Below are positions 25,994 to 36,369 of a stretch of 61,052 nt of DNA, in pieces. The DNA is taken from positions 1-61,052 of the forward strand of contig JAHBTI010000020.1 of assembly GCA_019638705.1 (NCBI GenBank), written 5' to 3'. The translations under genes and the position numbers were made by a program. The notes beneath the pieces were generated by a model. It was not told the origin of the DNA and did no database searches. It saw only the letters and a program-made list of their open reading frames with translations. The stretch is from Bacteroidota bacterium (GTDB taxonomy: Bacteria; Bacteroidota; Bacteroidia; B-17B0; Aurantibacillaceae). The first letter of the stretch is position 1; the number at the start of each line of letters is the position of its first letter.

Positions 25994-26767
25994 ATGTTTT
26001 TGAGATATATTTCTTTCGCTATTTTGATTTTGTGCAGTGCCTTTGCTTCTGCGCAAGACCCTGCAAGTTTATTTGGCGCAGGCATGGAAAGCGGAAGCAC
26101 CTTAAATGTACTCTATCGCCACGATGCAAGCGGCAGAATTTTTGCTACACCGCGCGGTTTCGGACTTTCGTTTAAAAGAGCAAAACACGTTACCGGAAAA
26201 ACACGCTCTTTTTACGAAATTGAATCTCAAAACTTACGCCACCCGAAAGAAAATAAAATCACAGGCAATTCGCCCGAACGCCGCCGTTTTGTTTACGGAA
26301 AAATAAACAACGTACTGTTGCTGCGCGGCATGGTGGGTATGCAAAATGTTATTTTCTCAAAACCTGACCATAAAGCCGTTGAAATTCGTTATTCTTATTC
26401 GCTTGGTGCTACCATGGCGTTTGCAAAACCCTACTATGTGCAGGTTGACCAGGTAATCGGCAACAACTATACGATTTCAGGCGTTGCAGTTTTTGACGAT
26501 GATAATTTCTCTAAAAACCCTACAACCGTTACAGGACGAGGGCGTTGGACAGAGGGCTTACCCGAACTGAAATTCTATCCTGCCGCTTCCGCAAAATTTA
26601 ATTTGAGTTTTGAATACGCGCCTTATACCAACCTCATTCGCGCCTTAGAAGTTGGTTGTTCATTAGATTACTTCCCGAAAGCCTTACCAATCATGGCGCG
26701 CAATTCTGCCGAAAGTGTGGTGTTTACTTTTCATGTGGGTTTTGTGTTCGGAAAAAAATGGTATTAA
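25994..26767 (+). CDS. Secreted protein, probable outer-membrane beta-barrel
   Basis: 257 residues with a signal peptide ([12 protein letters not shown]). The rest is rich in alternating beta strands with aromatic ends ([35 protein letters not shown]) and ends in [12 protein letters not shown], a final strand typical of outer-membrane barrels. I do not know its function. lipA starts 1 base after its stop, so the two are probably cotranscribed. A TAAATTCG box lies at 25981-25988, giving an almost leaderless message. Confidence 0.8.
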   Translation: MFLRYISFAILILCSAFASAQDPASLFGAGMESGSTLNVLYRHDASGRIFATPRGFGLSFKRAKHVTGKTRSFYEIESQNLRHPKENKITGNSPERRRFVYGKINNVLLLRGMVGMQNVIFSKPDHKAVEIRYSYSLGATMAFAKPYYVQVDQVIGNNYTISGVAVFDDDNFSKNPTTVTGRGRWTEGLPELKFYPAASAKFNLSFEYAPYTNLIRALEVGCSLDYFPKALPIMARNSAESVVFTFHVGFVFGKKWY

Positions 26768-26768
26768 T

Positions 26769-27641
26769 ATGGAACTTGTTACTGAAACAACCGAAATAAA
26801 AAAAATCAGAAAACCCGACTGGCTTCGCGTTAAATTGCCTACAGGCGAGGAGTATGCCAAAGTGCGCGGCATTGTGAGCCAGCACAAATTGCACACCATT
26901 TGCGAAAGCGGCAACTGCCCGAACATGGGCGAATGTTGGGGTGCAGGCACGGCAACCTTTATGATTTTGGGAAACATCTGCACACGCAGTTGCGGATTTT
27001 GTGCCGTAGCCACAGGCAAACCAAAGCCCGCAGATTGGGACGAACCAAAACGCATTGCCAACTCCGTAAAACTCATGGGCGTGAAACATTGCGTAATTAC
27101 AAGCGTTGACCGCGATGATTTAAAAGACGGCGGTTCTATTATTTGGGCGGAAACGATTAAAGAAATTCGCGCCATTAGCCCCGAAACAAAATTTGAATGT
27201 TTAATTCCTGATTTTGCAGGCAAATGGGAAAACCTGCAACGCATTATTGACGCGCAACCAGACATTGTTTCGCACAACATGGAAACCGTGCGCCGCTTAA
27301 CTGCGCAAGTGCGCATACAAGCCAAATACGACCGCAGCTTGGAAGTTTTAAAACGTTTGGACGAAGCAGGTGTGAAAACCAAAAGCGGCATTATGCTTGG
27401 GCTTGGCGAAAGCGACGAAGAAATTTATGAAACGCTTGACGATTTAGCTTCTGTAAATTGCGATGTGGTAACTATGGGACAATATTTGCAACCAACGCCC
27501 AAACACTTGCCCGTAGCGCGTTTCGTTCACCCTGACGATTTTAAAAAATACAAAGACTATGCTTTAAGCAAAGGTTTCCGTTTTGTGGAAAGTGGTCCTT
27601 TGGTGCGCTCATCGTATCATGCAGAGAAGCATGTGTTTTAA
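26769..27641 (+). CDS. lipA: Lipoyl synthase
   Basis: 290 residues from the ATG at 26769 ([20 protein letters not shown]); earlier in-frame Mets lie inside the previous gene. The auxiliary cluster motif [13 protein letters not shown] and the radical-SAM motif CTRSCGFC are both present, followed by [31 protein letters not shown] and [14 protein letters not shown]. The C-terminal RSSYHAE contains the conserved Arg-Ser-Ser. It inserts two sulfurs into protein-bound octanoyl groups. Confidence 0.97.
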   Translation: MELVTETTEIKKIRKPDWLRVKLPTGEEYAKVRGIVSQHKLHTICESGNCPNMGECWGAGTATFMILGNICTRSCGFCAVATGKPKPADWDEPKRIANSVKLMGVKHCVITSVDRDDLKDGGSIIWAETIKEIRAISPETKFECLIPDFAGKWENLQRIIDAQPDIVSHNMETVRRLTAQVRIQAKYDRSLEVLKRLDEAGVKTKSGIMLGLGESDEEIYETLDDLASVNCDVVTMGQYLQPTPKHLPVARFVHPDDFKKYKDYALSKGFRFVESGPLVRSSYHAEKHVF

Positions 27642-27673
27642 TGAAAAAGAACAAAAGAAAAAATGGTGGCAGT

Positions 27674-27694
27674 TTTGGAAAAAGAAAAATTAAA
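27674..27694 (+). repeat. 21-bp A-rich direct repeat, left copy
   Basis: Begins TTTGGAAAAAGAAAAATTAA. The same 21 bases occur exactly at 35584-35604. The two copies bracket the toxin-antitoxin pair and the giant T9SS protein gene. The sequence is of low complexity, so meaning is uncertain. Confidence 0.5.
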
Positions 27695-27745
27695 ACTCTG
27701 CTGAATTTTTTACGAATAGTTTGCTTTTTTGTAAATTTGAGAATT

Positions 27746-27955
27746 ATGGAAGCATTAAAAGTTGAAATATTAAATCCCAAAGCCTTGCAGCTAATAAGAG
27801 GAATGCAGGATTTAAAGCTCATTAAAGTAAGTGATGAGCCTGTTTCTAAGCTCAAGGCATATCTTAAAAAAATGAGGAAATCAAACGCGCCAAGCCTTGA
27901 AGAAATTACCGAAATTGTAAAACAGGTAAGAGCGGAGCGTTATGCAAAAAAATAA
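27746..27955 (+). CDS. Putative antitoxin of PIN toxin-antitoxin pair
   Basis: 69 residues from the ATG at 27746; a frame open back to 27641 (104 residues) is possible but a TAAATTTG -7 box at 27732-27739 argues for the short form. The protein (MEALKVEILNPKALQLIRGM) has a C-terminal helical, charged half (EEITEIVKQVRAERYAKK), as expected of an antitoxin that binds its toxin through helices. It lies directly before a PIN gene with an overlap or a 4-base gap. Assignment rests mainly on this pairing. Confidence 0.75.
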   Translation: MEALKVEILNPKALQLIRGMQDLKLIKVSDEPVSKLKAYLKKMRKSNAPSLEEITEIVKQVRAERYAKK

Positions 27956-28355
27956 ATCCATGCGTATTGTAATTGATACTAATCTTTGGATTAGCTTCAT
28001 TATTTCCAAAAAATTTTCGCAGGTAGATACTACATTGTATAAGAAAAATGCACGTTTGCTTTTTAGTGTAGAATTGATTGAAGAAATTGAAGCCACAATT
28101 TCAAAACCCAGACTTAAAAAATATTTTTCAGATAACGCATTAGATGAAATGTTTAACGTGTTTGACCCTTTTATTGACTTTGTGAACGTAAAAAGCAAAG
28201 TAATTGTTTGCCGCGACCCGAAAGACGATTTCTTGTTAGCATTGGCAAAAGACGGAAAAGCAGATTTTTTGCTTACAGGCGATAAAGACCTTTTGAGCCT
28301 TAAAAAATTTCATCACACCAAAATAATTCCGTTCTCGGAATTTGTGGATTTATGA
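27942..28355 (+). CDS. PIN-domain toxin (COG1569-type)
   Basis: 137 residues from 27942, or 131 from the ATG at 27960 (MRIVIDTNLWISFI). The first start overlaps the antitoxin by 14 bases; the second leaves a 4-base gap. PIN acidic residues are seen in VIDTNLWIS (first Asp), ELIEEIEATI (Glu), CRDPKDDFLLALA and LLTGDKDLLSL. It is probably a Mg-dependent ribonuclease held inactive by the small protein encoded upstream. No signal peptide. Confidence 0.88.
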   Translation: MQKNKSMRIVIDTNLWISFIISKKFSQVDTTLYKKNARLLFSVELIEEIEATISKPRLKKYFSDNALDEMFNVFDPFIDFVNVKSKVIVCRDPKDDFLLALAKDGKADFLLTGDKDLLSLKKFHHTKIIPFSEFVDL

Positions 28356-28447
28356 TTTTGAGAAAAACTGCAATAATATTCTAAAACATTAGCACAAAGT
28401 CTGTTTTGTTAAGATATTTTGTACTTTCGTATTTGTAAAATAATAAC

Positions 28448-31400
28448 ATGAAAAAAAATACCCTGCTTATTCTGTTTTTTATCGCATTGATAAAATTTAC
28501 TTCTTCTGCCCAAACTACTTACACATGGAACGGTTCAACATCAACCGCATGGAATACCAATACCAACTGGACACCAAACGGCGTGCCGACTTCGGCAGAT
28601 AACGCCGTGATTGTAACAGGTGCAAACAATTGCATACTGGCAGCAAACACTACCATTACAAACCTTACCATTACAAGCGGTTTGCTTAACTTGAATGGTT
28701 TTACGCTTAATACCACAGGCGTTGTGGCTTGCAACAGCGGAACGTGTTCAAACGGTACATTTAACTCAACGGCAACGCAGCTTACCTTTGCAGGAACATT
28801 GTTTAATGCCGATGTTACAGCCAACGTTACCGAAATTTATTTTAATGGCAGCACCTTTAACGGCAGCGTAACCGTCAGCAAAAACGGGAGTACAAATAAT
28901 GCACAGTCAAACGGAAACAATACGTTTAACGGCACAACCTCTATTACCAATGCAGGCACGGGCTATTTACTGCTAACCAACGGCGGAGCAGGGCGTATAG
29001 ATGTGTTTAATGCTCCTGCCACATTCAGCACAAGCAATACCGGAAATTTATACATTGGTTATAACAGGAGCATGGACATTAACGCCAATGTTTTTGTTAA
29101 TAATGCAAGCACAGGGCAAGTGTATTTGGGAAACAACGCTACAAGTACCGTAAATTTAAACTCAGGTATTACCATAACCTGCGGAGCATTTACAGACGGA
29201 GCTTTAAGAATTAACCGCTTGGTGCAAACAGGAAGCACAGCTTTAAACCTGTTGCCGGGCAGCGCAGGTGCAATACACATCAACAATTCTGTTATTAACG
29301 GCTCGCTTACCGTAGATGCGGGATTGATTATAGCCCAAACTTCAACCTTTGCGACGGCAGTTAATTACAGCGTGAGCGGCACTATTATGAATAACTGGTC
29401 AAGCGGCGGAAATGTATATAACGGCGTACTGACAGTAAACAATTCAAGCAACGGTTATTTTGGTTTTGCAAACGGCACACCTGATACTTATAATGATGAT
29501 GTGTATGCCTACAATACCTCCACCACAGGCGGTCGGATTATTTTCAGCAATAATTGCACAAGCCAGTTTAACGGCAACCTTTATGTAAGCCAAACAGGGA
29601 ATATAAGCGGGGGCGGTATAGCTGTGGGCTGGAGTGGTACATATCCCCTTATTAATTTTGCAGCAGGAAAAAGTGTGATTATAAACGGAACGTATAATTC
29701 GGGTTATTTGCAGTTATACAGAATACAGCAGACAGATGCCACACCTTTTAATATTACTGCAAGCGGAAATGCCGCCATTACATTACAGGATAACATTTGC
29801 CTTGGCGTGCTTAATGTTTCATCAACAGAAACTGTGGCTGTTACATTACGCGACAACGTGTTTCATGCTGCCGTTACCGTTTCATTAACGGACAATTCCT
29901 CTGCTGTATTGCGTGAGAATATTTCTCACGGTGCGGTTACTGTTTCATCGCCCAATTTGTACCCCCAAGGCGGAACGTACAATGCCCCTGTGGTATTTAC
30001 CAAAACAGGCGGTGGTGGGGGTAATCACAACAGCGGTTATCAAAATATTTTTAACTCTACTTTGGAAGTAAACAACCAAAACGGTGGTGGGTATCTTATG
30101 CTCAGCTATCAATCTAACGACCAGTTTAACGACGACATAACCGTAAGCAGTACAGGTACTGCAACAGGTATTTCTTTCGGGTGGGATGGCGGTACGGGAA
30201 CGCCCGTGCTTGCCGCAGGAAAAAGCATTTTTGTGGGTGCAGGCGGTTACACTTCGGGCTATCTCAGGTTGGGAAGTTTTACCCAATTAGGCAATGCACC
30301 CATAAACCTTACTTTAACAGGAACAGCTTACCTTCAAGTATTACAGCCAAACATTCCCTGCACATTTGGCGGTGCGTTTAATATTACTGCGCCCGATATT
30401 TATATACGGGGCGGTGTATTTAACGGCGCAGCCGAGTTTACAAAAACAGGAGGCGTAGATAACCATAACAACGGAAACAGCAATACCTTTAACTCCACCT
30501 GTACTATTAATCAACAAAGCACAACAGGCTATTTTATGTTAGGTTATAATTCTGCCGATATATTTAATGACGATATTACCGTTACCAATACAGGTTCAAG
30601 AGCCATTCAGCTTGGCTGGACGGGCGGCACGGGCTCGCTGACACTGGCAACAGGAAAAACAGTAAAAATAGGTGCTGCAGGCTTTAGTGGCAGTATTCTT
30701 TATTTTGGAGGATTTACGCAATTAGGCAATGCGCCTGTAAATTTACCCCTTACCGGCACGGCAACAACTCTGTCTTACAGGTCATCAACCTTTGGCGGAA
30801 ACATAAACAGCACAAGCGGCAACTTAACCCTAAACGGTTCAACCTTTAACGGCAATTTTATTGCCGAAAAAACAGGTTCGGCAAGTGATGATAACCCCGG
30901 CGGAAATACCTTTAACGGTATTTGCGATATAACCAATAACGGCACAGGCTATTTTGCTATGGGAAACGGCTCGCCCGATGTGTGGAACGATGATGCCACA
31001 TTTACCAATAACAGCGTGGCACGTTTAATTTATCTGGCTCGCGGTTCGGCAGGCAATATTTTTGCAGGCAACCTCACACTTAACTCAACAGGCAGCGCAT
31101 CGGGAATTAATATTTGTTCAAACGGTGCATCAACCGCTACTTTGTTTGCCACAAAAACTATTATCACCAACACCTTTACAAGCGGCTATTTGTCTTTGCC
31201 AAGATTTACACAATTAGGCAATGCCCCTGTTACACTCAGCTTAACATCTACCGCCGATTATTTGCAATACGGACCAAACTCAACATTTGGCGGTAATGTT
31301 ACATCTACAAGCCAAAGATTGCTTTTTAACGGCTGCACATTTAACGGCACAACGGATTGTATAAAAACAGGAGGAACAGGTGATTACAGCGACGGCGGTA

Positions 31401-34400
31401 ATATTTTTAACGGCGTTTGCAATATTACCAACAACGGCACAAATTTTTTATTGCTCGGTAATTCAAACCCCGATGTGTGGAATGATGACGTTACATTTAC
31501 CAATAACAGTACAGACCGAATATTACCTGCATACGCCACTGCGGGAAATATATTTAACGGCAATATTTATGTAAACACAAGCGGAGGCGGAACAGGTATT
31601 AACTTTTGCAGCCAATCGGTGGCTACCGCAACGCTTGCTGCAGGAAAAACCATAGCCTCAGGCACGGTAGGTTTAAATTCGGGCTACTTAATTTTACAGA
31701 AGTTTACACAATTAGGCAATGCCCCTGTTACGCTTAGTTTGTCAGCAACTGCAAGCTATTTGCAGTTTGGTCCAAGTTCTGAATTAGGAGGTAATGTAAT
31801 ATCGGTTAGTCCGCGTGTGCTTTTCAGAGGCTGCACATTTCTCGGCACAACCAACTGCACCAAAACAGGAAGCGTCAGCGATGTCAGTAACAGTTCAAAT
31901 ACATTTTCGGGAACTTCTGTCATTACCAACTACGGCAGCGGAACTATGTACTTCGGAAATTTAAGCACCGATGCCTTTATGAGTGATGCCACATTTAACA
32001 ATCTTGGCACAAGCGATATGTACGTTGCGGATAACAGCAGCAGCAATGTTTTTGGTGGCGTGGTTACATTCAGCAATGCTCCTTCGGGTGGAAACGTGGG
32101 CATTCATATATCACGCTCTTCTGTGGGCACGGTGTTTAACGATGATATTATTGTTTCTAATGCAGGCGGCAGCGGTGTGTGGTTTTGCGGCGACGGAAAT
32201 AATATTTCCAATGCGACCATATCAACCGTTACACTCAGCGCAGGAAAAACAATCAGCATAGGTTCGGCAGGATTTAATGCAGGCAGATTAATGTTAAAAC
32301 AGTTTACTCAATTGGGCGCAACGGCGCAAACATTAAGTATAACCGCAGGAGCTGCTTTACTGCAATTAGGACCATCTTCGCGCTTTGACGGCGATGTTGA
32401 TTTTAATTTTCCGCGTGTGCAGTTGCATGGTGCTACCTATAACGGTGTAACAACCATTACAAAAAACGGTGCTTCAGATGAAACAGGAAACGGAGGCAAT
32501 GTGTTTAACGGCACAACAACCATTACCAACAGCGGTTCAGGTTATTTATACACAGGCAACGGAACTGCCGACCAGTTTAACGGCATTACCACAATGAATA
32601 ACACAGGCAGCGATTCCCGTATTTATTTTGCACACAACCATAACGGACAAACAACCACCTTTACACAACCGCTTACCTTAAATGCCGCTAAAACAGGTGG
32701 CACAAATGCTTGGTCGTATTTAATTTCGGAAGGAACGAACTCCCATGTATCCTTTGATGATGTAACCATGAACATTGGCGGGACATTGCAAAGCAACCTG
32801 AGAATTTTGCAGGGTACAGGCGCAACCGCTACTTATAACGGCAACTTAACCATAAACCTTAGCAATAACTTTGCAGCAGGAACACAAATTCAGTTAGGCA
32901 CGGGAACAAATGCGGTTTCAAATTACAACGGCAATATTATTTTAAACAGCACAACAGGTGTAACAGGCAGCGGCGTGTATTTTAACACTGTTGCATCGGC
33001 AAGTTCCACGCTGGCAAGCACCAAATTCATAAGTATAGGAGGCAGCGGTTTTACATCAGGAACTTTATTACTAAGGCAATTCACTCAGTTAGGTGCTACT
33101 GCTCAAACATTAAGCATTACCACAGGCAACGCTATTTTGCAGTTAGGACCATCTTCGCGCTTTGACGGTGATGTTGATTTTAGCTTTCCGCAGGTGTTGC
33201 TGCATGGTGCTGTATATAACGGCATAACCAGCATTACTAAAAATGGCGGAACAAGTAATGCCGGAAACGGAGGCAATGTGTTTAACGGCACAACAACCAT
33301 TACCAACAGCGGCTCGGGTTATTTATACACAGGCAACGGAACTGCCGACCAGTTTAACGGCGTTACCACAATGAACAGCACAGGCAGCGATTCCCGTATT
33401 TATTTTGCGCATAACCATAACGGACAAACAACCGCGTTTACACAACCGCTCACCTTAAATGCCGCTAAAACAGGCGGTGCAGACACATGGTCGTATTTAA
33501 TTTCGGAGGGAACGAACTCTCATGTATCCTTTGATGATGTAACCATGAACATTGGCGGGACATTGCAAAGCAACCTGAGAATTTTGCAGGGTACAGGCGC
33601 AACCGCTACTTACAACGGCAACTTAACCATAAACCTTAGCAATACCTTTGCATCAGGAACACAAATTCAACTTGGCACCGGAACAAATGCGGTTTCAAAT
33701 TACAACGGCAATATTATTTTAAACAGCACAACAGGCGTAGCAGGCAGCGGCGTGTATTTTAACACTGTTGCATCGGCAAGTTCCACGCTGGCAAGCACCA
33801 AATTCATAAGTATAGGAGGCAGCGGTTTTACATCGGGAAATTTATCCATACCGCGTTTTACGCAATTAGGAACAGCTACTCAATCGTTGGTGCAAACCAG
33901 CGGAACGGCTTTATTAACATCAGGACCTTCCAACACCTTTAACGGACCTGTTGATTTTAATTTTCCGCAAATTAATTTGACTAATTCTACTTATAACAAC
34001 ACAGCCGTTATTGAAAAAAACGGTGCTACAGTTAACCTCTGCACAGGAAACAATACGTTTAACAGCACTACCACCATTACCAACAGCCACGCCACCGATT
34101 ATCTGCGACTGGCAAACAGCACCGCCGATACCTACAACGGCGATGTAACCTTTGTGCAAACTACCGCAGGGCTTTTGCAGCCAAATTATAATACCAACTG
34201 TACTTATGCGGGCAACATTACCGTGTCTGCACCAACAGGCTCTGCTATTACATTCGGTACAGGAGGTTCAGGTCGTGCCACCTTAACAGGAGGTACGGCG
34301 CAAACAATAAACAGAAGCAACGGCGAGTTTCCAAATTTTACACGGCTTACTTTAAACAAGTCGGGTAGTGATGTTACACTCAATACTTCCATTAATGTGA

Positions 34401-35569
34401 TTAATGATTTAACATTCGCCAACGGTATTATGAACAGCAGCCCGAGCAATATTCTTGTGATGAAAAATGCCTCGTCCACCACAATCGGCTCAGGCAACAG
34501 CCACATAAACGGAGCTATGGATTATGAAATGGCAACAAATTCAGGTGCAAGAAGAGTACTTAATTTTCCGATTGGCAATTCGGGCGAGTGGCGACCTGTT
34601 GTTTTGCAGGTATCACACAACACAACAACTAATTATACATACAGAGCAGATGTTACCAATGCCGATGCTCACGCTTTGGGCTGGGCAATACCCGGTACAA
34701 TTACCCATGTATCGCACGCGCACTACTGGGATATTGAGCGCAGAAACACGACTACAGGCGTAGCCGAATCTGCTACCGATTTGCGTATCACCGCAGGGGC
34801 TGCCCCGATTATTACCTTGTATTACGATGCCAACGACGGCGTAACCGATGCTGCTTTTTTAACCGTTTGCAAAAACACAAGCGCAGCCCTTACAACTTGG
34901 ATTGATATTGGCGGCACAGGCGCAAGTAACACCACAGGCAATGTAACCTCTACTTCTGCACCGGCGGTGTTTAACTCGTTTAGCCGTTTTACTCTGGGCA
35001 ATAAAATAAACGGCTTAAATCCGTTACCGATTAAGTTATTGTATTTTACCGCCGTGCCTGTGGATAACAAAACTGTGCGTTTGGATTGGGCTACGGCAAG
35101 CGAAAAAGACAATCACCATTTTGAAATTGAAAGAAGCATAGACGGCATCAATTTTGAAAACGTGAGCACCGTGCCTGCCCGCCGAAACGGCAACAGTTCC
35201 ACAAAACAGGACTATTCAACCAATGATGAAAAACCATACAAAGGCATTTCGTATTACCGCCTGAAACAGGTGGATAAATCGGGTGGATTTAACTATGCAA
35301 AATTGGTTGATGTGAGCATAAATGCTAATTCTACACTTAGCTTTTATCCAAATCCTGCAAGTAATTACATTTATTTTTCGGGTAACAAAGATTTGAAACA
35401 CACAACAGTAAAAGTTTTAAATTCATTGGGTGCGCTTGTAATACACGAAATGAATTTGAGCGATAAGGACAGGATTGATGTTTCTAACTTAGCTGAGGGA
35501 ATATATTATATTCAGGTAAGTAATCAGGGAGAAATGGAACAGAGTGTGAAAATTAGTGTGCAGAAATAA
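28448..35569 (+). CDS. Giant repeat-rich surface protein with T9SS type A domain
   Basis: 2373 residues. A signal peptide (LLILFFIALIKFTSSAQ) leads into a repeat region with the low-charge, Asn/Thr/Gly-rich composition of right-handed beta-helix adhesins. The phrase FTQLG occurs seven times, with two more degenerate versions earlier; late units are 259 residues and nearly identical (see 32300-33853). After about residue 1960 come non-repeat beta domains (RRVLNFPIGNSGEWRPVVLQ; VRLDWATASEKDNHHFEIER) and the sorting domain (LSFYPNPASNYIYFSG, ending MEQSVKISVQK). It is probably an adhesin or surface fibre exported by the T9SS. No catalytic motif was seen. Confidence 0.92.
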   Translation: MKKNTLLILFFIALIKFTSSAQTTYTWNGSTSTAWNTNTNWTPNGVPTSADNAVIVTGANNCILAANTTITNLTITSGLLNLNGFTLNTTGVVACNSGTCSNGTFNSTATQLTFAGTLFNADVTANVTEIYFNGSTFNGSVTVSKNGSTNNAQSNGNNTFNGTTSITNAGTGYLLLTNGGAGRIDVFNAPATFSTSNTGNLYIGYNRSMDINANVFVNNASTGQVYLGNNATSTVNLNSGITITCGAFTDGALRINRLVQTGSTALNLLPGSAGAIHINNSVINGSLTVDAGLIIAQTSTFATAVNYSVSGTIMNNWSSGGNVYNGVLTVNNSSNGYFGFANGTPDTYNDDVYAYNTSTTGGRIIFSNNCTSQFNGNLYVSQTGNISGGGIAVGWSGTYPLINFAAGKSVIINGTYNSGYLQLYRIQQTDATPFNITASGNAAITLQDNICLGVLNVSSTETVAVTLRDNVFHAAVTVSLTDNSSAVLRENISHGAVTVSSPNLYPQGGTYNAPVVFTKTGGGGGNHNSGYQNIFNSTLEVNNQNGGGYLMLSYQSNDQFNDDITVSSTGTATGISFGWDGGTGTPVLAAGKSIFVGAGGYTSGYLRLGSFTQLGNAPINLTLTGTAYLQVLQPNIPCTFGGAFNITAPDIYIRGGVFNGAAEFTKTGGVDNHNNGNSNTFNSTCTINQQSTTGYFMLGYNSADIFNDDITVTNTGSRAIQLGWTGGTGSLTLATGKTVKIGAAGFSGSILYFGGFTQLGNAPVNLPLTGTATTLSYRSSTFGGNINSTSGNLTLNGSTFNGNFIAEKTGSASDDNPGGNTFNGICDITNNGTGYFAMGNGSPDVWNDDATFTNNSVARLIYLARGSAGNIFAGNLTLNSTGSASGINICSNGASTATLFATKTIITNTFTSGYLSLPRFTQLGNAPVTLSLTSTADYLQYGPNSTFGGNVTSTSQRLLFNGCTFNGTTDCIKTGGTGDYSDGGNIFNGVCNITNNGTNFLLLGNSNPDVWNDDVTFTNNSTDRILPAYATAGNIFNGNIYVNTSGGGTGINFCSQSVATATLAAGKTIASGTVGLNSGYLILQKFTQLGNAPVTLSLSATASYLQFGPSSELGGNVISVSPRVLFRGCTFLGTTNCTKTGSVSDVSNSSNTFSGTSVITNYGSGTMYFGNLSTDAFMSDATFNNLGTSDMYVADNSSSNVFGGVVTFSNAPSGGNVGIHISRSSVGTVFNDDIIVSNAGGSGVWFCGDGNNISNATISTVTLSAGKTISIGSAGFNAGRLMLKQFTQLGATAQTLSITAGAALLQLGPSSRFDGDVDFNFPRVQLHGATYNGVTTITKNGASDETGNGGNVFNGTTTITNSGSGYLYTGNGTADQFNGITTMNNTGSDSRIYFAHNHNGQTTTFTQPLTLNAAKTGGTNAWSYLISEGTNSHVSFDDVTMNIGGTLQSNLRILQGTGATATYNGNLTINLSNNFAAGTQIQLGTGTNAVSNYNGNIILNSTTGVTGSGVYFNTVASASSTLASTKFISIGGSGFTSGTLLLRQFTQLGATAQTLSITTGNAILQLGPSSRFDGDVDFSFPQVLLHGAVYNGITSITKNGGTSNAGNGGNVFNGTTTITNSGSGYLYTGNGTADQFNGVTTMNSTGSDSRIYFAHNHNGQTTAFTQPLTLNAAKTGGADTWSYLISEGTNSHVSFDDVTMNIGGTLQSNLRILQGTGATATYNGNLTINLSNTFASGTQIQLGTGTNAVSNYNGNIILNSTTGVAGSGVYFNTVASASSTLASTKFISIGGSGFTSGNLSIPRFTQLGTATQSLVQTSGTALLTSGPSNTFNGPVDFNFPQINLTNSTYNNTAVIEKNGATVNLCTGNNTFNSTTTITNSHATDYLRLANSTADTYNGDVTFVQTTAGLLQPNYNTNCTYAGNITVSAPTGSAITFGTGGSGRATLTGGTAQTINRSNGEFPNFTRLTLNKSGSDVTLNTSINVINDLTFANGIMNSSPSNILVMKNASSTTIGSGNSHINGAMDYEMATNSGARRVLNFPIGNSGEWRPVVLQVSHNTTTNYTYRADVTNADAHALGWAIPGTITHVSHAHYWDIERRNTTTGVAESATDLRITAGAAPIITLYYDANDGVTDAAFLTVCKNTSAALTTWIDIGGTGASNTTGNVTSTSAPAVFNSFSRFTLGNKINGLNPLPIKLLYFTAVPVDNKTVRLDWATASEKDNHHFEIERSIDGINFENVSTVPARRNGNSSTKQDYSTNDEKPYKGISYYRLKQVDKSGGFNYAKLVDVSINANSTLSFYPNPASNYIYFSGNKDLKHTTVKVLNSLGALVIHEMNLSDKDRIDVSNLAEGIYYIQVSNQGEMEQSVKISVQK
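32300..33853 (+). repeat. Tandem 777-bp duplication inside the giant adhesin gene
   Basis: Unit 1 is 32300-33076 and unit 2 is 33077-33853, exactly 777 bases (259 codons) apart. Long parts are identical or nearly so at DNA level, including third codon positions, showing a recent duplication. A third, diverged unit starts at 33854. Older units upstream share the FTQLG phrase but are much more diverged. Confidence 0.95.
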
Positions 35570-35583
35570 AGATGCTTTGCTGA

Positions 35584-35604
35584 TTTGGAAAAAGAAAAAT
35601 TAAA
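35584..35604 (+). repeat. 21-bp A-rich direct repeat, right copy
   Basis: Exact copy of 27674-27694. It covers the last codon and stop of batE on the opposite strand. Confidence 0.5.
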
Positions 35605-36349
35605 TAATTCCCACATCAGCAGTTTTTAACCAGCCTTCGTTTCCGTTATCTAATTTTATTAAAACCCAATCGCCGTTGTTTTCTATCACGCGAACTTTTG
35701 TGCCTTCGTGTAAACTGAATTTGTTACCGGCTGTGGGTGTTGGCTCGTTCATCACACGCACTTCTTTGGAAAGAATAATTGCAAACTTATTTTCGCTTTT
35801 TGATTTCAACGCCGAATAACCCAAAGAATAAGTAGTAACAAACGTAATGGTTAAAACGGTGGCAAGTAAAAACGAAACACGTTTTACCAATAAGCGCGAT
35901 GAATTAACAAACACAAAAAACAAAGCGCAGGCAATTACCAAACTTAAAATGGAAAACCAAGCCCACGCTTTGGTACTGAACGAAGAAAGCAAACTTGTTT
36001 TTACCGCGCTGATGAAAAAATTTTCTTTGGCATCAATTTTGTCAATGGTTTTTGCGGAAGCAATGCCGAGATTAATTTTCACATCTTCATCATTCGGCTC
36101 TGCTTTGCGTGCTAACTCATAATAGTAAATGGCTTTGCCCAATTCGTTGTTGCGATAAAAGGCATTTCCCAAATTAAAATACAGTTGATACGATTTAAAA
36201 CCGTCATTTATCAGTTGCTCATAATTGGCAATGGCTTCTTTGTATTTCTTTGCATCGTAAGCGGTTTCGGCTTTTTGCAATAAATCATTACCAAAACTTT
36301 TTTCTGAAAAGAAAAACAAACAAAGCGTTATGTAAAAAATATATTTCAT
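35600..36349 (-). CDS. batE: BatE: TPR and SH3-domain membrane protein
   Basis: 249 residues. A signal peptide or first helix (MKYIFYITLCLFFFSEKSFG) is followed by two TPR units (about 22-95, AIANYEQLINDGFKSYQLYF, then NLGNAFYRNNELGKAIYYYE). Two membrane helices lie near 128-150 and 156-175, then a C-terminal bacterial SH3 domain (SLHEGTKVRVIENNGDWVLI, then GNEGWLKTADVGII). This is the usual last gene of the Bacteroides aerotolerance (bat) operon. Bat proteins are thought to form a periplasmic/inner-membrane complex; the biochemical role is unsettled. Confidence 0.88.
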   Translation of the reverse strand: MKYIFYITLCLFFFSEKSFGNDLLQKAETAYDAKKYKEAIANYEQLINDGFKSYQLYFNLGNAFYRNNELGKAIYYYELARKAEPNDEDVKINLGIASAKTIDKIDAKENFFISAVKTSLLSSFSTKAWAWFSILSLVIACALFFVFVNSSRLLVKRVSFLLATVLTITFVTTYSLGYSALKSKSENKFAIILSKEVRVMNEPTPTAGNKFSLHEGTKVRVIENNGDWVLIKLDNGNEGWLKTADVGII

Positions 36350-36369
36350 CTGTAATATTTTATTTTTTC

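Noticed and set aside
26684..27391. 235-residue open frame on the minus strand opposite lipA
   Set aside because: It lies wholly over well-recognised genes on the plus strand and its product has no family features.
28448..35569. CRISPR array or non-coding repeat array
   Set aside because: Repeats are long, coding and in frame, with no short constant repeat and unique spacer pattern. No cas genes are present.
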